Below are positions 60,445 through 64,000 of a stretch of 64,000 nt of DNA, piece by piece; within the stretch, counting starts at the first letter, position 1, and each line of letters opens with the position of its first letter. The notes beneath the pieces are model-generated. The model searched no databases and was not told the DNA's origin. It worked only from the letters and a program-made list of their open reading frames with translations. Position numbers and translations under genes: made by a program. The stretch is from Bacteroidota bacterium (GTDB taxonomy: Bacteria > Bacteroidota > Bacteroidia > SXHM01), in contig CANKAM010000004.1 in NCBI GenBank assembly GCA_947479755.1, positions 62,001 to 126,000 on the forward strand. Reading direction: 5' to 3'.

Positions 60445-60540
60445 CTATTTACCTTTCTTCTTATGTCTGTTTTTTCTCAAACGTTTTTTACGTTTGTGGG
60501 TGGCCATTTTATGCCTTTTTCTTTTTTTACCGCTTGGCAT
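60445..60540 (-). CDS. 31-residue COX24/AURKAIP1-like basic protein (bS22/mS38-type)
   Basis: A 31-codon gene below common ORF length limits. The peptide MPSGKKRKRHKMATHKRK plus KRLRKNRHKKKGK is almost entirely Lys, Arg and His. It matches the short COX24 motif shared by mitochondrial small-subunit protein mS38 and the bacterial ribosomal protein bS22 seen in mycobacteria. A ribosomal role is therefore likely. This gene, rng and HU occur together in Bacteroidota as I recall, which supports it being real. Confidence 0.8.
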   Translation of the reverse strand: MPSGKKRKRHKMATHKRKKRLRKNRHKKKGK

Positions 60541-60606
60541 GCTATTATTTTTTTAATTGTTAAACATTTGCCTCACATTGCTGCTTGGCGTTAAATTTCT
60601 TTGTGC

Positions 60607-61449
60607 TTATTTACTTTTAAGTTCATTAATGTATTTATCCACCTCAACAACAAGCACAGGATCGCTGAGTTTGGATTTATACACCTCAAGATTTTTTATT
60701 GCCTCTTTATTGTTTCCCATTTTCTCATAAGTGTCGGCAATATAAAGGTTCACTTCTATAAACTCGGATTTTACTCTTTTTACGGTTTCAAAGCGGGCAA
60801 GCGCTTTGTCGAACTGACCGCTTTGAATGGCGAAATAACCGAGGTTAAGCTGGGCATTAATGTGTGTTGAATCTTTCGCAACTACTTCACGCAGCAAGCC
60901 AATTCCTTTCATAGGTGGCTGTCCGGTAAGTCCTGCGCTTTCAACTAAAGAAACTCCGAGACCTGCTTTAGCATCCAGGTTTCCAGGTTCTAATTGCAAC
61001 GTTTTTTCAAAAGCTGCTGTGGCGCTTTCATACAATTGCTTTTTCTGTGCTTCGTCTTTTACAAAACGGGTTGCCATCATATACCTGTCGGCAGCAGCAT
61101 ACCAATCACTTGCTTTGCCGCTGGCTTCAGCCAAATTCTCGCTTACAACAGCTGAAGCTGTTGGTTTACGATTGTCGTCCCAAAGTTTTACAAGTGAATC
61201 AAGTAACTGAATTTTCTGCTCCTTATTACGGGCAGCAGCAGCAAGATTTTCAAGTTGTGCAACCGCTTCTGATTCTGGACCAGATGTCAGCTTTTTAGCT
61301 TCTGAAAGAAAGTCAATTTTTCCAACCACTGCGGCTTCTTCATGCTTATGTTCAGCAGAATCTTTAGCAGGCACTTTGTCGGCAAAGTAAATTACCGCGC
61401 CAAGCGCAGCTACGCTTGTCAATGCTACTATTTGCCACTTGGTTGTCAA
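60607..61449 (-). CDS. Membrane-anchored tetratricopeptide repeat protein
   Basis: A 280-residue protein anchored by one N-terminal helix (IVALTSVAALGAVIYFA), with TTG start. The rest is helical. Residues 120-280 contain TPR-type repeats, for example AFEKTLQLEPGNLDAKAGLGVSLVE, NAQLNLGYFAIQSGQFDKALARFE and VNLYIADTYEKMGNNKEAIKNLE. TPR domains scaffold protein complexes. It lies directly before the rng/COX24 genes on the same strand, after HU. Confidence 0.85.
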   Translation of the reverse strand: MTTKWQIVALTSVAALGAVIYFADKVPAKDSAEHKHEEAAVVGKIDFLSEAKKLTSGPESEAVAQLENLAAAARNKEQKIQLLDSLVKLWDDNRKPTASAVVSENLAEASGKASDWYAAADRYMMATRFVKDEAQKKQLYESATAAFEKTLQLEPGNLDAKAGLGVSLVESAGLTGQPPMKGIGLLREVVAKDSTHINAQLNLGYFAIQSGQFDKALARFETVKRVKSEFIEVNLYIADTYEKMGNNKEAIKNLEVYKSKLSDPVLVVEVDKYINELKSK

Positions 61450-61499
61450 CTCTAAATCTTATATACTAACGCTAGGTTAAATGAATTTAAAAAGGGGAA

Positions 61500-61796
61500 T
61501 TATTTTCCTGTTACTTTAACGTTTTTCTTCACTTTATCAGCAAAAGTTTTTGCCGGTTTAAATGCAGGGATATAATGCTCAGGAATAATAACTGTAGTGT
61601 TTTTAGAGATAATTCTGCCTGTTTTTTGTGCTCTTTTCTTTACAATAAAGCTGCCGAAACCTCTGAGGTAAACATTTGTTCCGCCTGTCATAGAAGTTCT
61701 AACAGATTTCATAAATGCTTCAACCACTGTTTGAACTGTTGCTTTCTCAATATTTGTTTTACCTGCAATCTCGTTTACAATCTCTGCTTTAGTCAT
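61500..61796 (-). CDS. hup: HU family DNA-binding protein
   Basis: A 98-residue nucleoid protein that bends DNA. The DNABII pattern MTKAEIVNEIAGKTNI, the dimer helix KATVQTVVEAFMKSV and the arm GSFIVKKRAQKTGRII are present. The C-terminus has a lysine-rich tail (KTFADKVKKNVKVTGK) longer than in E. coli HU. It has a good -7 promoter element upstream and a short gap to the downstream gene. Confidence 0.95.
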   Translation of the reverse strand: MTKAEIVNEIAGKTNIEKATVQTVVEAFMKSVRTSMTGGTNVYLRGFGSFIVKKRAQKTGRIISKNTTVIIPEHYIPAFKPAKTFADKVKKNVKVTGK

Positions 61797-61852
61797 ACGT
61801 TTGTTGTTGTGTTTTAATTAATTATGTTGTGTGAGTGATTTTTTAAGGGCTG

Positions 61853-61860
61853 CAAAGGTA
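61853..61860 (-). promoter_or_regulatory. -7 promoter element of the HU gene
   Basis: On the minus strand this reads TACCTTTG followed by CAGCCC, 56 bases before the HU start codon. The leader is A/T-rich and contains TTAATTAATT. Confidence 0.55.
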
Positions 61861-61932
61861 TTTATTATTTTGAAATACCGAAATGTTGTTTTTGCCACAG
61901 ATTCACAGATTTAAATACTTTCGCATCCCCTT

Positions 61933-62997
61933 ATGCCTCCCAAAAAACAAGACACCTCTGCCTTTGGCAAAACCCTTATAAAATGGTACAACGCCAATAA
62001 GCGCGACCTTCCCTGGCGCAATACCAAAGACCCTTATCTTATCTGGCTTTCGGAAATTATTTTGCAGCAAACACGCGTTGATCAGGGAATGCCTTATTAT
62101 ATAGCCTTCGCGAAAAACTTTCCGGATGTGAAAAGCCTTGCAAAAGCAGATGAAAACAAAGTATTAAAACTGTGGCAGGGGCTTGGCTATTATTCCAGAG
62201 CAAGAAACCTGCATACTACAGCAAAACAGGTTACCGAAATCCACAAAGGAAAATTCCCTGCCGATTACAATGAATTGCTTAAACTGAAAGGTGTGGGAGC
62301 TTACACCGCAGCAGCCATTGCTTCATTAGCGTTTGAACTTCCGCATGCGGTGGTAGATGGTAATGTTTACCGCCTGCTTTCGCGCTACTTTGGAATTAAA
62401 GATGCTATTGACAGCACCGAAGGCAAAAAGAAATTTTCAAAACTTGCCAATCAATTAATTGACGAGAAAAATCCCGGCTCATACAATCAGGCGGTGATGG
62501 AATTCGGAGCTATTCAATGCAAGCCTGTAAATCCTGATTGCACCATTTGTCCGCTGCAAAACTCATGTTATGCTTTTGCTGAAAAACAGATTGATAAACT
62601 TCCTGTAAAAGCCAAGAAAATAGCTGTAAGAGCAAGGCATTTCAATTACCTGGTTATTCAGTATAAAAATACCGTTTATCTTAACCAACGCACCGAGAAA
62701 GACATCTGGAAAGGCCTGTATGATTTCCCCTTAATAGAAACAAAAGACAAAGCCACTGAAACCGAAATTTTAAGTTCATCTGAATTGAAAATAATTTTGG
62801 AGAAAAACAAGTTTCATGTACGTTCCGTTTCAAAATCCTACAAACATATTTTGTCGCATCAGCACCTTCATGCACGTTTTATTGAAATTGAAATTCAGAA
62901 GCCTTTAAAGAATAAAAACCTGATAAAAGCAAACCTTAACAAACTGGAGAATTTTGCTTTGCCACGTTTGGTTGAACGCTATATTAATGAGCGTTAA
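61933..62997 (+). CDS. mutY: A/G-specific adenine DNA glycosylase
   Basis: A 354-residue base-excision repair enzyme that removes adenine opposite 8-oxoguanine. Catalytic Glu41 is in LSEIILQQTRVDQG and catalytic Asp in VVDGNVYRLLSRYF. The HhH motif is KLKGVGAYTAAAIAS. The iron-sulfur loop has Cys-x6-Cys-x2-Cys-x5-Cys (CKPVNPDCTICPLQNSC). The C-terminal NUDIX-like domain (from about 225) recognises 8-oxoG. A TACTTTCG box lies 10 bases before the start. ssb and gldE follow, the known order in gliding Bacteroidota. Confidence 0.96.
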   Translation: MPPKKQDTSAFGKTLIKWYNANKRDLPWRNTKDPYLIWLSEIILQQTRVDQGMPYYIAFAKNFPDVKSLAKADENKVLKLWQGLGYYSRARNLHTTAKQVTEIHKGKFPADYNELLKLKGVGAYTAAAIASLAFELPHAVVDGNVYRLLSRYFGIKDAIDSTEGKKKFSKLANQLIDEKNPGSYNQAVMEFGAIQCKPVNPDCTICPLQNSCYAFAEKQIDKLPVKAKKIAVRARHFNYLVIQYKNTVYLNQRTEKDIWKGLYDFPLIETKDKATETEILSSSELKIILEKNKFHVRSVSKSYKHILSHQHLHARFIEIEIQKPLKNKNLIKANLNKLENFALPRLVERYINER

Positions 62998-63020
62998 TTG
63001 CAAATTATTTAAATTTAACG

Positions 63021-63028
63021 TAGGTTTG
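63021..63028 (+). promoter_or_regulatory. -7 promoter element of ssb-gldE
   Basis: TAGGTTTG followed by TTGGC, 23 bases before the ssb start. It suggests ssb and gldE can be transcribed apart from mutY. Confidence 0.5.
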
Positions 63029-63051
63029 TTGGCAGTTCAAAAAACAAAATC

Positions 63052-63486
63052 ATGGCAAGCGTAAACAAAGTTATTCTAATCGGAAATCTGGGTAAAGACC
63101 CTGAAGTCCGCTATCTGGAAGGCGGAGTAACCAAGGTAAATTTTCCTCTTGCAACGTCAGAAAGTTACAAAGAAAAGAGCGGAAACAAGATTGAACATAC
63201 CGAGTGGCATAACATCATTTTATGGCGCGGACTTGCTGAAGTTGCCGAGAAATACCTAAAAAAGGGCAACTCTGTTTTTATTGAAGGCAAAATTAAAACC
63301 CGCACATGGGAAGATAAAGACGGCATCAAAAGATACAGCACCGAAATTATTGCTGATAATATGACCTTGCTTGGAGGCAAGCAATCCGGTGAAGTTCATA
63401 CACAGAATACAACTGTTAACTGTGTGCCTGAAACTGCGCCAAAACCAACATCTTCAGGCAACACCACTGACGATCTTCCATTTTAA
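63052..63486 (+). CDS. ssb: Single-stranded DNA-binding protein
   Basis: A 144-residue OB-fold protein. The N-terminal block MASVNKVILIGNLGKDPEVRY and the body WHNIILWRGLAEVAEKYLKKG are canonical. A short low-complexity linker leads to the acidic tail DDLPF that recruits repair and replication proteins. It is 15 bases ahead of gldE. Confidence 0.97.
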   Translation: MASVNKVILIGNLGKDPEVRYLEGGVTKVNFPLATSESYKEKSGNKIEHTEWHNIILWRGLAEVAEKYLKKGNSVFIEGKIKTRTWEDKDGIKRYSTEIIADNMTLLGGKQSGEVHTQNTTVNCVPETAPKPTSSGNTTDDLPF

Positions 63487-63501
63487 ATTCACAGAAAGAA
63501 C

Positions 63502-64000
63502 TTGGACGACCCCGGAGCTGCTCATCAACTAATTATTTTTCTGTTTTCGGTTCCACCGGAATCAATTTTCGGTTTAACCGCAAGTGCAATCGGAATTATC
63601 ATTTTCCTTTACATCTCAGCACTAATGTCAGGCGCTGAAGTTGCATTCTTTTCATTAAAAAAAGAACAACGCGAACGTCTTGCCATCTCAGAATCAAGGA
63701 AAGAAGTTTTAGTTGCTGAACTTCTGAAATATCCTAAAAGGTTATTGGCAACAATGCTTATTGCGCTCAACTTTGTCAACATCGGGATTGTAATTTTATC
63801 GGAATATATTATTTCAATTTTTTTAGTTCCGGGGGCAGAAATGACAATACTGGGCTGGATTATGCAGGTGCTGGTGATTACGTTTATTATCCTGCTTTTT
63901 GGCGAGGTAATGCCTAAAATTTATGCTAATCATTTTTCAGAACGACTTGCAATTTCAATGGCTTATCCGATGTTGTTTATCCGCAATTTTTTCTGGTGGA
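63502..64000 (+). CDS. gldE: GldE, gliding motility-associated CorC/HlyC-like protein (partial)
   Basis: The first 166 residues of a protein that continues past the window. It contains a DUF21/CNNM-type membrane domain with three or four helices: FGLTASAIGIIIFLYISALM, VAFFSLKKEQRE, and FGEVMPKIYANHFSERLAI, the hallmark of the CorC/HlyC group. Its place after mutY-ssb is the known location of gldE, whose product is linked to gliding and T9SS function in Flavobacterium. The start is TTG. Confidence 0.85.
   Translation, partial: MDDPGAAHQLIIFLFSVPPESIFGLTASAIGIIIFLYISALMSGAEVAFFSLKKEQRERLAISESRKEVLVAELLKYPKRLLATMLIALNFVNIGIVILSEYIISIFLVPGAEMTILGWIMQVLVITFIILLFGEVMPKIYANHFSERLAISMAYPMLFIRNFFWW

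Noticed and set aside
1-64000. tRNA, rRNA or riboswitch genes
   Set aside because: I saw no cloverleaf with a T-loop GGTTC motif, rRNA-like block or known riboswitch core by reading; a dedicated search (tRNAscan, Rfam) could still find something short.

Overview
The window is a gene-dense chromosomal stretch from a Bacteroidota bacterium, most like the Chitinophagales/Flavobacteriales side of the phylum. The evidence is four type IX secretion (T9SS) genes (PorT, the DUF5103 plug, and a PorU2/PorV2 pair), the mutY-ssb-gldE gene order known from gliding bacteria, a secreted protein with a T9SS C-terminal sorting domain, an MurA with Asp in place of the catalytic Cys, and at least thirteen promoters with the phylum's -7 element TAnnTTTG instead of a -10 TATAAT. 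Start codons lack Shine-Dalgarno sequences, and GTG/TTG starts are common. I saw no tRNA, rRNA, prophage, transposase or CRISPR array.

Layout. 1-9 kb: end of mutL, two rhomboid proteases, a membrane-anchored EEP nuclease, murA, a TlpA-like thioredoxin, grpE-dnaJ and an ABC-2 exporter pair. 9-16.8 kb: a Ppx/GppA phosphatase overlapping a sigma-54-type response regulator without a DNA-binding domain, a DMT transporter, a thioredoxin-fold protein and a 2OG-Fe oxygenase on the minus strand, a PA0069-type radical SAM protein, a coiled-coil secreted protein and an OstA-like protein. 16.9-25.8 kb: porT-ubiE, dtd, several secreted unknowns, a di-haem cytochrome c peroxidase, the NAD(P)HX repair enzyme, a GIY-YIG nuclease flanked by REP-like hairpins, and a class IV aminotransferase. 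25.9-36.4 kb: lpdA, then a surface-polysaccharide block (asnB, GT4, Wza-like, Wzc-like with a Tyr/Gly tail, rfbC, WecA/MraY-like) and a lytic transglycosylase. 36.4-49.8 kb: uvrA, a T9SS-sorted hydrolase, FAD oxidoreductase, apaG, T9SS plug, a His-rich protein/TonB receptor/lipoprotein cassette, an Mpo1-like protein and an aldehyde dehydrogenase. 50-56.2 kb: porV2-porU2. 56.4-64 kb: acyltransferase, an alkyltransferase-like protein, trmB, an RNase E/G, a 31-residue COX24/bS22-like protein, a TPR protein, HU, mutY, ssb and the start of gldE.

The most unusual feature is the repeat landscape. Of eight convergent gene junctions, six carry a palindromic or repetitive element: three REPIN-like inverted hairpin doublets, one REP pair bounding the GIY-YIG gene, one perfect 40-bp palindrome and one 6 x 21-bp array. 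The other two junctions have no room (an overlap and a 2-base gap). One REP supplies the last codons and stop of the GIY-YIG gene, another palindrome is read in frame inside an acyltransferase, and a third supplies the stop of the RNase E/G gene. The GIY-YIG/REP arrangement resembles the RAYT/REP arrangement of proteobacteria and is my best candidate for an undescribed system. Function is inferred from sequence features alone; no database search was possible.
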